Notes: a model not told the origin generated them from the letters alone. 64,000 bases of DNA from Streptomyces sp. SID12488 (GCF_010548275.1 NZ_JAAGLT010000011.1:62001-126000); one strand, 5' to 3'; counted from the first letter of the stretch, positions 17,401 to 26,586 are shown. A program made the numbers and translations.

Positions 17401-20400
17401 GGAGTCGTAGTTGTACGTCCACAGGCTGCCGGCCGGGTCCTTGACCTGCTGGCGGTTGCCACGGGAGTCGTAGGAATACCGGGTATCGCGCCACTTGCTG
17501 AGGCCGCTGTTGGTGTAGTGCTGGACGAGGCTGACGCGGCCGAGGGCGTCGGTCCAGGTTTTGACGGGGGGTGTGGCGCCGCCGGCCGGGCGGGTGAGCG
17601 TCCAGTCGTCGCCGTAGGCGGCCGAGCTGGAGTAGACCGCCTTGCCGCTGTGGAGCGTCGTCGTCTTGATCGCGCGCTCCAGACCGTCGTACTGGGTCCG
17701 GTTCATGGTGGGCACGAGCGAGTCGGACTTGCGCTTGAACTGCGTGGCCTGCGGCTCGCCCTGGACCAGGTAGCCGCCGGTCTGCTCCCAGGCCAGGCCG
17801 TGGTCGTCGTAGCGGGTGTCGGTGATGACGCGGCCTCGGCCGTGGGCTTCGGCCTGGGTCTGGAACGGGCGCGAGAGTCCGTCGTAGATGGTGACCTGCT
17901 TGGCGTAGGCGCCGTCGTCCTTGAGGGTCTCGACGGTCACCGTGCTGGGCTTGGTCACGCTGGTGGTGGCCTTGGCCATCTGGTACGTGATCTTGACGTT
18001 CGGGGTCTGGCTGCCCGACGAGCGGGAGGCCGACCAGCCGTTCACCAGGCGGCCGAGCGCGTCGTACTCGGTGCGGGTGACGCGGTTGTTGGTGTCCGTG
18101 ACGGTGAGCGGAAGGCCACGGCCCGGGTCGAAGGTGGTGAGGGAGGTGTGGCCTGCCGGGTTGATCGTCTTGACGGCGGTCACCGGGCCACCGCTGTCCG
18201 GGGTGTACTGCGTCTCGGTCTTGACCACACCGACGGAGCTGGGGGCCGTCACGATGCGGATTCGGCCCAGGTCGTCGTAGGTCGAGGTGGTGACGACGGA
18301 GTAGCCGGAGCCCGAGGCGGGGTTGGTCGCCACGCTGGTGGGCCGGCCCTTGACCGGCACGGCGCCATAGGTGAGGGAGTCGTAGCTGGTCCGGGTGGCG
18401 CCGATCAGCTGGGTCGCGGGGTCGGCGGAGTCGTGGGCCGCACAGGAGGTCGCCGTCGTACGGACCTGCTTGGGCAGGCCGATGATGTTGGCGGCCGTCA
18501 CGTTGTTGGCGTACTCGGTCTTGGTGCAGCGGTATTCGCTGAAGGTCTCGGCGCCGCCGGACCCGGGCTTGACCACGGCTGTCTGCACCTGGACGGGAAG
18601 GCCGTGGTCGGGGTCGACCTCGGTCTCGGTGCGTACCGCCTGCCAGCTGTCGGTGCCGAGCGTCTGGATGGCGTCGGTACGCCGGATGCCGACTTGGTGG
18701 GCGAGCAGAGGCGAGGTGTCGTTGTCGCGGTTGCGGGAGGCGGTCTGCTTGGACCAGGGGTAGTTGAGGGTCCGCTTGGCGACGGGGCCGCCGGTACCCG
18801 TGTAACTGATGGTCTCCGCGACCATGCCCGCGTATTGCGGTACGTCGTCGGCGAGGAGCGTCACTTCGCTCTTGGAGTCCTTGACGGCACCACCCGCGCC
18901 ACGGAAGTAGCGGACGACCGAGTAGGACTGAGTCTGGGTGACACCCGCAGCCGCGCCGCCGTTCTTGCTGCCCTCGGCCGTGGCCACCTGCTGGTAGCCG
19001 CGCCACACACCGTAAGTACGCAGGGACGGCTTGGAGAACTCGTCGTCGTCCTTGCCCCAGGCCGGGTTTGTGTAGGTGTAGCTGGTGAGTATGTGGTCGG
19101 AGACCCCGGAGATCCGGTCGGTCTCGGTCACCGTGGCAACGACGTACTTGTTGAACCACGCGATCTTCGGGGTCTCCACCTCACCGTCCGGGGACCACCG
19201 GACCGGATAGCAGGTGCCGTGGTTGTCCTCGGGCGAGACGGTCGGCTGAGTCCGGCAGCCACCTGTGTACGTCACCGCGATGGAGCCGCCCTGCTCGGTG
19301 CGGACACTGCCGATGCGGGGGCGGGTGAAGCCCGGACGCGCGTCGTTCTTGCTGCGGGGGACGAGATTGGGGAGCTGCTTGTCGCCGAGATAGCCGCTCA
19401 GCGCCTCGCCCTTGTCTGCGACGACGTAGGGGGCGAAGCTGACGCCGTCCGCCGACATCACGGTGCCGGTGGTGTCGCCGGGGGCGAAGCCGGTACGGGT
19501 GATGGAGTTGAGCCAGAGGGCCGGCGAGGTGTTGTACCAGTCGCGCGGGAAGGACTGGCGGAGCGTGTACGTGTCGACCTTGGTCAGCCCAGGAATGCCG
19601 GGGCGGGCGGCCTCGGTGGTCACGGACGCCAGGCGCATCCGGGTCCAGAAGGAGGGGAAGGCTGGGCAGAGCTTCGACGTGGACTTGCAGTTGAGGTTGC
19701 CGGGGCTGTCCCACCAGCGGCGGTACGAGGCCGGGTCGTCGGTGACGTCGAACTTCGCTGGGGCGCAGGAACCGTCGGTCTGAAGGCACCGCTCCTGGGC
19801 GTTGAAGAGGACCCTCGCGGAAGGCGAGTTGAGGTCGTTGGTGCGCAGGCCGTACTCGATGGAGAGCGGGTAGCCACCACGGTCGTACGACACCGGGGCC
19901 TTGAACTTCTTGTTGGCCGCGTAGTAGTTCGTGTCCCGCTTCCAGTTGACGATCATCGCGTTGTCGTTGACGTCGACGACCTTGTCCAGGCCCCAGTGCC
20001 AGGCCTGGTTGCAACGGGAGTCGGCGAAGGCGTCCTTGCGGCAGGGCTCACCGGGGTGGTTGCCGTAGACCGGGACGGTGAAGACGGAGTCGGTGTCGGG
20101 GTGCGAGCCGCCCACCTTGTTCTGGCCGAAGTAGTACTTCGTGCCGTCGGGGGTGGTGACGAGCCAGTACTCGTCGTTGTCGTCCTTGTTGTCGCCGTCG
20201 GTCCTCAACTCGACGCGGGTTCCGTCGTCGTTCTGGGGACGGTAGATCTCGGAGGTGGAGTTGACCCGCACCAGCTCGACCGTCCGGCCGCCGAGCGACA
20301 TGACCGCGTTGTACGAGACCCAGCACAGGTCCGAGGTCTTGTACTTCTTCTCCTTGTTGTTGGCCGCCCCGGCGGCGACGTCGTCGCGGTCGTCCTTGCA

Positions 20401-21513
20401 GCTGCGGTATCGGCGCTCGATGTGGCCCGGGTCGTAGTCCCAGCCCTCGCCGATCCAGGACACCTGCGGGGAGGAGGTGGCGGTCTTGCCGTCCACGGTC
20501 TGCGAGTTGTAGCCGAAGGCGATCTGCGGGGCGGGACCGGCGGGCGCGGGCGGGACCGTGATCGGGTAGGACCAGGTGAACGCCCCCGACGAAGTGCCGG
20601 CCGCCCATTTGCCGCTGGAGGCCAGCGGGGTCGCCTTGAACGAACCGCCCGCGCTCCCACCGGAGTCCACGGCGCCGATGACCGCCTTGTCGCCGGAGGC
20701 GGCTGCCGGTCGGGCCCGGGTGTACGAGGCCTGGATGACACCGGAGGAGTCGGCGGGGGCAGCGGAGGCCGCGGAGCTGGAGACGGTGCCGTCGGCGGCG
20801 GTGTCGACAGTGGCGGTGATGGTCTTGGCGCTGGTGTCGTTGTCCGTGTCCAGCTCGGTGTACGCCTGGCACTCCTCCAGGTCGGGAGTCGAGAGGTAGC
20901 ACTCGGGGAACTGGACGAAGTGCAGGCGGGAGGCCCAGTCGGCCCCGTAGAGATTCTCGAACGTCTTGTAGCTGAGCTGGACGGAGATCGGCACCGAGCC
21001 GGTGGCGGGCGCGGTCACCGAGACCACCGCGCCATCGACGCCTGCCGACACGGACGCCGTACGGGGGGAGACAGTGACCGCCCAACTGCCGGTCGGCGCG
21101 GCGGCGTCCGGGGCCTGGCCCAGCTTCACCGGCAGGTTGCCGGCGGGTTTGTAGGCGGCCTGGGGCACAGCGGAGCCGGTCCGCAGAGCGGCCGTTGACG
21201 TGGCGCTCCCGAAGTCGACCGGTTGCGTGCCGGAGGTGGCCGGGGTGGTGGTACCGGCCGGGGCTTCGTCCCGGTTGACCGGAGCGGCCAGCCCGATCTT
21301 GCCGAGCTTGGCGTCGACGTTCGTCCCCACGACGAGTTGTTCGTCGGGGAGTTCCTCCAACGGGACGTCGTCGCGGGGCACTTCCGCGCTCGCCGGATCC
21401 GGCGGCGTGGCCAGGGCCTGCGTCGGCAGCATGGCGATCGACAGTGTCAGCACCGCGGTGGAGAGCAGGACGGACCGACGGCCTCTGAAGCGCGCGGACG
21501 AAAAGAGTGACAC
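14455..21513 (-). CDS. secreted RHS-repeat polymorphic toxin with ricin-lectin insert
   Basis: About 2352 residues. GTG 21513 has GGGGGGA 7 nt upstream and begins a Sec signal (VSLFSSARFRGRRSVLLSTA, cleavage after TQALA). An SpvB/TcdB-like N-terminal part follows (SYPITVPPAPAGPAPQIAFG, then GEGWDYDPGHIERRYR). Many YD repeats come next (YDSRGR, YDDLDRRT, YDPTGAL). At 15725-16085 three beta-trefoil lectin repeats with QLSTCNSADAQKWTL are inserted. The RHS core then resumes (YDQSTGRFVSADPI, NGYTYANGSPITKSDPSGL), closing the shell. The last about 245 residues are a distinct tip with GGWADLLYW and VYVWDVKH, like the D...(D/E)xK of PD-(D/E)XK nucleases. The shell should carry and release the tip into competitors. 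Immunity gene directly downstream. Confidence 0.9.
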   Translation of the reverse strand: MSLFSSARFRGRRSVLLSTAVLTLSIAMLPTQALATPPDPASAEVPRDDVPLEELPDEQLVVGTNVDAKLGKIGLAAPVNRDEAPAGTTTPATSGTQPVDFGSATSTAALRTGSAVPQAAYKPAGNLPVKLGQAPDAAAPTGSWAVTVSPRTASVSAGVDGAVVSVTAPATGSVPISVQLSYKTFENLYGADWASRLHFVQFPECYLSTPDLEECQAYTELDTDNDTSAKTITATVDTAADGTVSSSAASAAPADSSGVIQASYTRARPAAASGDKAVIGAVDSGGSAGGSFKATPLASSGKWAAGTSSGAFTWSYPITVPPAPAGPAPQIAFGYNSQTVDGKTATSSPQVSWIGEGWDYDPGHIERRYRSCKDDRDDVAAGAANNKEKKYKTSDLCWVSYNAVMSLGGRTVELVRVNSTSEIYRPQNDDGTRVELRTDGDNKDDNDEYWLVTTPDGTKYYFGQNKVGGSHPDTDSVFTVPVYGNHPGEPCRKDAFADSRCNQAWHWGLDKVVDVNDNAMIVNWKRDTNYYAANKKFKAPVSYDRGGYPLSIEYGLRTNDLNSPSARVLFNAQERCLQTDGSCAPAKFDVTDDPASYRRWWDSPGNLNCKSTSKLCPAFPSFWTRMRLASVTTEAARPGIPGLTKVDTYTLRQSFPRDWYNTSPALWLNSITRTGFAPGDTTGTVMSADGVSFAPYVVADKGEALSGYLGDKQLPNLVPRSKNDARPGFTRPRIGSVRTEQGGSIAVTYTGGCRTQPTVSPEDNHGTCYPVRWSPDGEVETPKIAWFNKYVVATVTETDRISGVSDHILTSYTYTNPAWGKDDDEFSKPSLRTYGVWRGYQQVATAEGSKNGGAAAGVTQTQSYSVVRYFRGAGGAVKDSKSEVTLLADDVPQYAGMVAETISYTGTGGPVAKRTLNYPWSKQTASRNRDNDTSPLLAHQVGIRRTDAIQTLGTDSWQAVRTETEVDPDHGLPVQVQTAVVKPGSGGAETFSEYRCTKTEYANNVTAANIIGLPKQVRTTATSCAAHDSADPATQLIGATRTSYDSLTYGAVPVKGRPTSVATNPASGSGYSVVTTSTYDDLGRIRIVTAPSSVGVVKTETQYTPDSGGPVTAVKTINPAGHTSLTTFDPGRGLPLTVTDTNNRVTRTEYDALGRLVNGWSASRSSGSQTPNVKITYQMAKATTSVTKPSTVTVETLKDDGAYAKQVTIYDGLSRPFQTQAEAHGRGRVITDTRYDDHGLAWEQTGGYLVQGEPQATQFKRKSDSLVPTMNRTQYDGLERAIKTTTLHSGKAVYSSSAAYGDDWTLTRPAGGATPPVKTWTDALGRVSLVQHYTNSGLSKWRDTRYSYDSRGNRQQVKDPAGSLWTYNYDSRGRLTDSTDPDVGTSSFAYDDLDRRTSATDSRNLTTFTEYDTTGRVKAVREGSATASPIIEYAYDPTGALGLLSSTTRHDRYGDFVDRITGYDTDYRPTGREVTIPNGTATPGLAGKYSYAYTYTPTGKPLTTTLPAVGGLAQEKVVTRYDSDGLAESTSGQSWYTSDVTYSPYGEVLRTVSGPQPYRVWTTNFVDEHTGRVQRSVWDRETDASHRITDAYFSYDRAGNVTSAARRQMDGTVGTTDNQCFTYDMLGELVHAWTSNLATDAEGSGGTGCKSASGTNWGYRTDGQISTGPVAEAADSATDTTAPDSDLTASLSRTAPASGTVSTGSTAYWDAYTFDVTGNRTSLTEHAQGATAATTTTAYTHGTTNTTTRPHLLTSRTVTKPNTTPTISSYVYDAAGNTTARPGAVTGQSLVWTAQGKLATASDGSENPAAITGLGGFCLDVRNAATADGTVIQLSTCNSADAQKWTLALNGQLKALGKCATAVGTVNNGAVQLSTCNSSDAQKWTLGANGSLKNTASARCLDVPGFNAASGTALEITACNTTTAQRWTLTDRTDYVYDASGNRLLERTKSGATLFLGETEVTANTAGTITRAVRAYSHPGAPTVVRTTAGTATGHKLTILLNDPLGTATTAVEESAGQPLTRRSFKPYGESRGTPAAAWPNRRTYLGVGIDDAATTGLTHIGAREYDQSTGRFVSADPIVDIADPLQMNGYTYANGSPITKSDPSGLRVYDPEGEAARRAAADKAAADKRRAAFIKEKYTKAHDTVIIMYMLWLRALQPKGGGSVTVDLQQTRGYRDSENYIRNVPGRKKGGWADLLYWTDDTVYVWDVKHFGGKAEVGGDSEVKDYVKSLKEQLKGDPETRNMKVQAGFKMAPLKGPNLFKLGEWVDAYPSVRSGGVITYKTKNYDRDKGRYPNNPAPAPAPESVPWYEKAATSVKEWWHVNVENHDWSQSPWGSTDSPLIPGMAGPLLAY

Positions 21514-21804
21514 TGCTGGTCCCCCCGGACGGCATGGAGCGGCCGCCCGGGAAGGCCGCACGCAGGTAAAACCACGTCAAATAACGTGGAGATTCTTTGT
21601 CTCAGTTGTAAGGAAAGCCAGAGTTCCCTGTGGGTTAGTGGTAATGATCACATCATGTACAGGTCAATTACTTCCAAAGTGGCGCTTTAGGGCACTTCAA
21701 GAGACCGCAGCCCCCTTGTCGTTGAAAAACAGCGCGTGACGACAGCCGCGCATTGGGCCATGCTCTGGTCCCGTTGGGTCCCAGGGGGGAAGGAAACCTC
21801 GCGC
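21514..21804. promoter_or_regulatory. divergent promoter region of RHS and DNRLRE genes
   Basis: About 290 bp separating the two large surface-protein genes, lower in GC in its middle (21575-21720). It must hold both promoters. I can point to no specific -10/-35 pair or operator with confidence. AAGGA at 21790 serves the plus-strand gene. Confidence 0.5.
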
Positions 21805-24800
21805 ATGTCGAGCACACGGCCGAGCACATGGCGCCGCAGACCCGGTCGCCGGATCATCGCGGCGGCCGTCGTGGCTGCCGTCGCGGCCTCCGGCCTGACG
21901 TACGCCGGGTTGAGCGGCAGCGGGGAGCGGTCACAGCCGGAGACAAAGCCCCGGCACAGCGCGCCGTTGAGTCAGACCGAGGCTGCGGTGAAGGCAGCGC
22001 GAATCGGAAAGCCGGTCGAGGTCACCGGGCTGCGCACGGCGTACGAAACCACGTGGGCACGGCCGGACGGCCTGTCGCAGCGGCGGATCCACTCAACGCC
22101 CATCCGGGCCAAGGTGGACGGGACTTGGCAAGCGATCGACACCTCACTCGGGCAGACCGAGGACGGCTGGTCCCCCAGGGCGACGAACGTACGGATGACC
22201 TTCTCGGCGGGTACGGATGCCCGCGGACAGGACGACCGGGCCGATCGTGGCGCGGGCGCGCTCCGGGTCCCCCTGCTGGCGCAGGCGGACACCACGACGA
22301 CCGGCAACGCACTGGTGACCCTCACCACCAGCGGCCACGACATCGTCCTGACCTGGCCGTATGACATTCCGACACCCATCATCGACGGTTCGCGAGCGCT
22401 CTACCCGGAGATCCTGCCCGGCGCCGACCTGGTGCTGACGGCGGACGACGGAGGCTTCGCACAGTTGCTCGTCCTGAAGACCCGTGCGGCGGCGGCCGAC
22501 CCCCGGGTGACACAGCTGTCGTACGGCCTGTCCTCCCCCGACCTCAGCTTCTCCCTGGACCCGACCACCGGCATCATCAGCGCCGAGGACGACGCCGGCG
22601 AGGAGGTGGCGGTCTCTCCCACCCCCTTGATGTGGGACAGCTCGGGCACCCCGGCGCTCACCAACGGCCAGGCCGGCAGCAGCGTTTCACCGACCGACTC
22701 GGAGTCGTTGTCCGAGGACGAGTCGAGCGAGCCCGACGACTCCGAGTCCCCGTCGGACTCGCCTGAGCCAAGCGACACCTCCGACTACGTCGACTCGGGG
22801 GACACAGCCGCCGAGGTACTCCCGGACGCCACCGACGAGGCCCCGGACCCGTCCGCATCGGAAGGCGCGGGGGCCAGTCCCTCCGTACCGGCGGAGGCTT
22901 CTCCGGATCCGACGCATTCGGGTGCGAGCGCGACGTTCGATCTGCCGTCGTTGGCCGGCCCACAGCCGGACTCGAAGGGCACGCTCATCGAGACCGACCT
23001 GAACGGCTCGACCTGGACACTGACGCCTGATCAGGAGTTTCTCGCCGACGCGGACACGGTGTACCCGGTCTTCGTCGACCCGTCGATCCTCAAGCACCAC
23101 AACGACTGGACGACGGCCTACAGCCGTCACCCCAACGCGAACTTCTACGACGGGCGGAACTTCAACCAGGGGACGAGCGAGGCGCGGGTCGGCTTCGAGT
23201 CGGACACCTGGGGGACGTCCCGGTCCTTCTTCACCATGGACTGGAACCCTGACCTGAAGGGCTCCACCGTCAAGACCGCGAAACTGCACATACTGGAGAC
23301 GTACTCCTGGTCATGCAGCCCGCGCAGCGTGAACGTGTACGTCACCGGGCCGATCAGCAACAAGACGACCTGGCGGAACGCGCCCAGCATGACGGCCGGC
23401 AACAAGCTGGCGACCAAGAGCTTCGCCCACGGGTACAGGGCGGCGACCTGCCCGGACGAGTACGAGGAGTTCGACGTCAAACGCGCCGCACAGAAGGCGC
23501 TTTCGGACGGCGCGGACTCTCTGACCCTCGGTCTGCGCGCGGGTGATGAGAACTCCGCGTACTCCTGGAAGAAGTTCCAGGCCAACGACGGAAACGGCCC
23601 GTACATCGAGCTGGTCTACAACCGCCCGCCGGGCGCACCCACCAGCCTGGACCTCGATCCCGACCTGTCGTGCGACACCGTCGCGCCGTACGTCAACGTC
23701 GGTGCCTCCTCGATCACCTTCTGGGCGAACGCGACCGACAAGGACAACAACCTGGCCTCGCTCCAATTCGAACTCTGGCCGACGAACGGCAGCGGCAACC
23801 TGCTGGGATCCAAAGGCATTGCGAAGATAGACGGCCAGACCGGTTCGACCCGGGAACACACCGACCCGTTCTCCACCAGCGGGCTGAAGAACGGCACCAC
23901 GTACTCCTGGCGAGTGAAGGCCGTGGACAAGGCAGGGGCCAGCTCCTCATTCGCGCCCGCGAAGTCGCCGTACTGCCGCTTCGTCTTCGACAGTTCACGG
24001 CCGACGCCACCCGTGGTCACGTCGGTCCAGTTCCCCAACGCGGACAGGTCGAACAACGGTCTCCGCAACGAGGCCGAGGACGCCATCTGGAGCACGGTCA
24101 AGTTCGGCACAGCGGGGTCCTTCGTCTTCAGGGCCTCGCAGACGGATGTGGTCGAGTACGAATTCTCCTTCAACGCGACCAACTACACGGGATCCCTCCC
24201 TCGCACGAACGGCGCCGCCACCTCGACGACGACCACCTGGTCCGGTGCCAAGCCACCGCTGGCCGGGCCGAATGTGCTGTACGTACGGGCCGTTGACGAC
24301 GCGGGGCATGTGTCGGATCCCCGGAAGTACTTCTTCTACATCACCCCCAGAGACAAAGCCGACACGGAAGGCGACTTCACCGGTGACAAGTTCGCGGACC
24401 TGATGGTGGTGAACTACCGCGGCGACCTCTGGATGTATCCCAACAGGGGCAATTTCGACCTGACCAAGGGGACCGCTACGTTCGGGCCCGCGATGTCCGG
24501 CGCCTATCGGGAGAACCCGGAGAAGGACCCGAACGGGAACGTGGCCGACAACAAGCCGCTGTACGTCGGTCCGGTCCCGGGATACTGGAAGAACACGCTG
24601 GTCGCGCACCTCGGCGACATCTACGGGGGCGACGGCCTCCAGGACCTCGTCGCCGTACGCGAGGGCAAACTGTGGGTCTACCCGGGCGACGGTTACGGCG
24701 CGGTCAACATCGACAAACGGCAGGAGATCCTACTCCCGGCAGGCGGGCCCGACCTGGCGGCCGTCACCCAGATCGTGTCGTCCGGTGACGCCACGGGGGA

Positions 24801-25305
24801 TGGCAAGCCCGACTTCTTCCTCACCGTCAAGGACAGCGACACCGTGGAGACCCTGTGGGCCCTCACCGGTTACAACGGGGCCATCATCGACGCGGTCAGG
24901 GCGCTGAACACCGGCCCGGCATGGGCGACCCGTGACCTGGTCAGCCTCCAGGACATCACCGGGGACGGGGTCACGGACATGATCTACCGGATCGTCAGTG
25001 GACGCCTCGTGCTGCGTACAGGAATCAAGGACAGCGCGAGCGGCGGTGTCAGCCTCGACTCGCTGTCCACCTCGGGGCAATCGGCCGGAGGCACGGACAA
25101 CTCCGACTACGCGACGTCCGGCTGGACCTCCACCGACATCAAACTGCTCTTCGGCACGGCCGACGCCAACGGTGACACCATCCCGGACATCTGGGGGGTC
25201 ACGCCGACCGGCACCGTCCGCTTCTACCCGGGCGGCCGTTCAACCCTCGGGGCCTTTACAGCGGTTCCCAGCGGTGACTGGTCGGGCATGCTGACCCTCG
25301 GCTGA
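21805..25305 (+). CDS. exported DNRLRE/FG-GAP repeat surface protein
   Basis: 1166 residues starting at ATG 21805. A basic N-terminus and hydrophobic stretch (RRIIAAAVVAAVAASGLTYA) form a signal or anchor. There follow a region with an acidic Ser/Asp/Glu-rich linker near residues 300-390, a DNRLRE domain near 420-620 (FVDPSILKHHNDWTTAYSRH, KTTWRNAPS), a fibronectin-like region, and a C-terminal FG-GAP/VCBS beta-propeller with GDFTGDKFADLM, GDATGDGKPDFF, DITGDGVTDMIY and DANGDTIPDIWG calcium loops. Such proteins accompany RHS genes in Streptomyces and are probably surface carriers or toxin-delivery partners. The divergent RHS gene and the toxin-tip relics just after its stop support that context. 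Confidence 0.85.
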   Translation: MSSTRPSTWRRRPGRRIIAAAVVAAVAASGLTYAGLSGSGERSQPETKPRHSAPLSQTEAAVKAARIGKPVEVTGLRTAYETTWARPDGLSQRRIHSTPIRAKVDGTWQAIDTSLGQTEDGWSPRATNVRMTFSAGTDARGQDDRADRGAGALRVPLLAQADTTTTGNALVTLTTSGHDIVLTWPYDIPTPIIDGSRALYPEILPGADLVLTADDGGFAQLLVLKTRAAAADPRVTQLSYGLSSPDLSFSLDPTTGIISAEDDAGEEVAVSPTPLMWDSSGTPALTNGQAGSSVSPTDSESLSEDESSEPDDSESPSDSPEPSDTSDYVDSGDTAAEVLPDATDEAPDPSASEGAGASPSVPAEASPDPTHSGASATFDLPSLAGPQPDSKGTLIETDLNGSTWTLTPDQEFLADADTVYPVFVDPSILKHHNDWTTAYSRHPNANFYDGRNFNQGTSEARVGFESDTWGTSRSFFTMDWNPDLKGSTVKTAKLHILETYSWSCSPRSVNVYVTGPISNKTTWRNAPSMTAGNKLATKSFAHGYRAATCPDEYEEFDVKRAAQKALSDGADSLTLGLRAGDENSAYSWKKFQANDGNGPYIELVYNRPPGAPTSLDLDPDLSCDTVAPYVNVGASSITFWANATDKDNNLASLQFELWPTNGSGNLLGSKGIAKIDGQTGSTREHTDPFSTSGLKNGTTYSWRVKAVDKAGASSSFAPAKSPYCRFVFDSSRPTPPVVTSVQFPNADRSNNGLRNEAEDAIWSTVKFGTAGSFVFRASQTDVVEYEFSFNATNYTGSLPRTNGAATSTTTTWSGAKPPLAGPNVLYVRAVDDAGHVSDPRKYFFYITPRDKADTEGDFTGDKFADLMVVNYRGDLWMYPNRGNFDLTKGTATFGPAMSGAYRENPEKDPNGNVADNKPLYVGPVPGYWKNTLVAHLGDIYGGDGLQDLVAVREGKLWVYPGDGYGAVNIDKRQEILLPAGGPDLAAVTQIVSSGDATGDGKPDFFLTVKDSDTVETLWALTGYNGAIIDAVRALNTGPAWATRDLVSLQDITGDGVTDMIYRIVSGRLVLRTGIKDSASGGVSLDSLSTSGQSAGGTDNSDYATSGWTSTDIKLLFGTADANGDTIPDIWGVTPTGTVRFYPGGRSTLGAFTAVPSGDWSGMLTLG

Positions 25306-25307
25306 GG

Positions 25308-25848
25308 CTCGGGGAGAGCTTCACAGAAACCGCGAAGGCCACCGCAACCGACGCCAAGGCCAGGCGCGCCACCGCCGAGGCCGAACGCGACAAGGCGAAG
25401 ACGCAGCGGGACATCGCCGCGACCGAGCGGGACGGTCGCGAAGGTCGTCGCCTCGATGCGGGCCGCGCTCGCGGCGAACCAGTCGCTGGCTGCCTTCCAG
25501 GCCGCGCTGGAGGCCGGTGGCGCCACCAAGGGCGCGGTGGAGGGGGTCACCGCAGGAGTCAAGATCTCGACGCTCGTAGGGCAGGAAATGAGGGTGGTCA
25601 AGGCTCTCGCCACTGCTCGGGGCCTGACGATGCCCAAGATGGGCCTCGAACTGTGGGGACGCGGCGCGGAGGCCAACGAGGCCCTGCAGACCGCTGCGCA
25701 CGTCGCCAAGGTGAAGAAACTCGGTTGCACGCGCCGGCAGATCGAGAACGTCCGCAAGGCCTATGCGAAGGTGAGCGAGCTCTCCGCGACCAACCCGGAT
25801 GCCGGCCCACGGGCCGAACTCATGCAGTACATCGTCAACAACTGGTGA
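25308..25848 (+). pseudogene. orphan polymorphic-toxin tip, frameshifted
   Basis: Immediately after the DNRLRE stop, frame 25308 reads ESFTETAKATATDAKARRAT and a further Ala/Glu/Arg-rich coiled coil (AERDKAKTQRDIAATERDG). Near 25435 the sequence has to change frame to continue as TVAKVVASMRAALAANQSL and on to the terminal block NPDAGPRAELMQYIVNNW at 25848. Neither part has a start with a ribosome-binding site. Coiled coil followed by a globular end of about 130 residues is the layout of pre-toxin plus toxin in actinobacterial polymorphic toxins, and the final NP..agpRAeLM motif recurs in such tips, from memory. I read it as a displaced tip. A small intact gene follows 5 bp later. Confidence 0.55.
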
Positions 25849-25853
25849 CCACA

Positions 25854-26090
25854 ATGAAGTTCAGAGTCCACGCCGACCAGGAGTCGGACACCATCGTCGT
25901 GTTCGAGCCGTGGGGCGAGCAGCGCCTGCTCGCCGCCGGTGACCATTTGGACGTCGTACTGCCGCTTGCAGCGGGCGCCGACAAGATCTCGTTCGAGGTC
26001 GAGTATGCGCCGGGGATGATCATCCTGCATCAGGGGGTCATCGGCACCGTGTACGTGTGGGACTCGTCGGGCCGGGAGATCGGCATCTGA
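25854..26090 (+). CDS. small protein, probable immunity partner of the 25308-25848 tip
   Basis: 78 residues, beta-rich, acidic, no signal: MKFRVHADQESDTIVVFEPW followed by LDVVLPLAAGADKISFEVEY and VIGTVYVWDSSGREIGI. I do not recognise the family. ATG 25854 lies 5 bp after the stop of the broken tip, and a perfect terminator hairpin stands 12 bp after its own stop, so tip and gene were one transcription unit. By position it is an immunity gene that outlived its toxin. Alternatively it is an uncharacterised single-domain protein. Confidence 0.6.
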   Translation: MKFRVHADQESDTIVVFEPWGEQRLLAAGDHLDVVLPLAAGADKISFEVEYAPGMIILHQGVIGTVYVWDSSGREIGI

Positions 26091-26101
26091 CACTCGGAGG
26101 G

Positions 26102-26128
26102 CCGGCCGGGGCGCGATGCCCCGGCCGG
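26102..26128 (+). terminator. intrinsic-type terminator hairpin
   Basis: An 11-bp perfect stem (CCGGCCGGGGC at 26102-26112, complement at 26118-26128) with a 5-nt loop, 12 bp after the small gene ending at 26090. There is no T-run, as usual in Streptomyces. Confidence 0.7.
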
Positions 26129-26129
26129 T

Positions 26130-26257
26130 GGTGAGTTGTTCACCAACGCCATGAACGCCCTGGCCAAGGATGCCCAAGGGCTACGGGGCAACTGACATTC
26201 GAGAAACTGGTGGGTTCGCCCGGCGAATACACCGAGGTCGAGGTGGTGTTCAGCTGA
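26130..26257 (+). pseudogene. second broken toxin-tip end
   Basis: Frame 26130 reads GELFTNAMNALAKDAQGLRG and stops. One frame over, the sequence continues QLTFEKLVGSPGEYTEVEVV and ends FS-stop at 26255-26257, where the TGA overlaps the next ATG (TGATG). The two short pieces read together as the C-terminal end of a toxin tip with a frameshift near 26190. Only the last about 40 residues survive. It is called from the overlap with the following gene and from the cassette next door. Confidence 0.5.
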
Positions 26258-26532
26258 TGACCGACAAGGCCGCGATCGAAGCCGGACTCCGGAGGTTCGG
26301 CGATGAGGGTCGGTCGGCCTCCGAGGCCGCGCGGTGGGTGATCGGGGAGCTGGGGGACGACTTTTCCGTCTTCCAGCTCATGTTCCGCTTCTTCAGCGTC
26401 TTCCACGTGCAGGTCCAGGTCCTCCGGGAACTGGAGAGCTGGGAGGGCCTGGGCACCGGCGGCCCCCTCACGGACGCGGAGTTGGACGCGATCGTCGGCC
26501 CGCTCACGGTCCGGGAGACGCCCCTGTCCTGA
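26257..26532 (+). CDS. small helical protein, probable orphan immunity gene
   Basis: 91 residues, no signal, mainly helical: MTDKAAIEAGLRRFGDEGRS, then ASEAARWVIGELGDDFSVFQ and a hydrophobic FRFFSVFHVQVQVLRELE segment. No family recognised. Its ATG overlaps the stop of the broken tip by one base (TGATG), the usual arrangement for coupling an immunity gene to its toxin. The coding frame is intact while the upstream toxin is decayed, which fits retention of immunity after toxin loss. Confidence 0.6.
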   Translation: MTDKAAIEAGLRRFGDEGRSASEAARWVIGELGDDFSVFQLMFRFFSVFHVQVQVLRELESWEGLGTGGPLTDAELDAIVGPLTVRETPLS

Positions 26533-26586
26533 CGGGGCGGCGGCGGTACGGAGTCTCCATGGACCCATGCGACTGCGCGACAACCG

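Noticed and set aside
17096..19159. A second long minus-strand frame within the RHS gene
   Set aside because: Alternative frame of the same strand, Arg/Pro/His-rich, no motifs; the RHS repeats are read in the other frame.
15334..21198. A 1954-codon open frame on the plus strand opposite the RHS gene
   Set aside because: It is the antisense shadow of G/C-rich third positions; composition is Gly/Val/Arg/Ala without domains, no ribosome-binding site, and the RHS gene on the other strand is certain.
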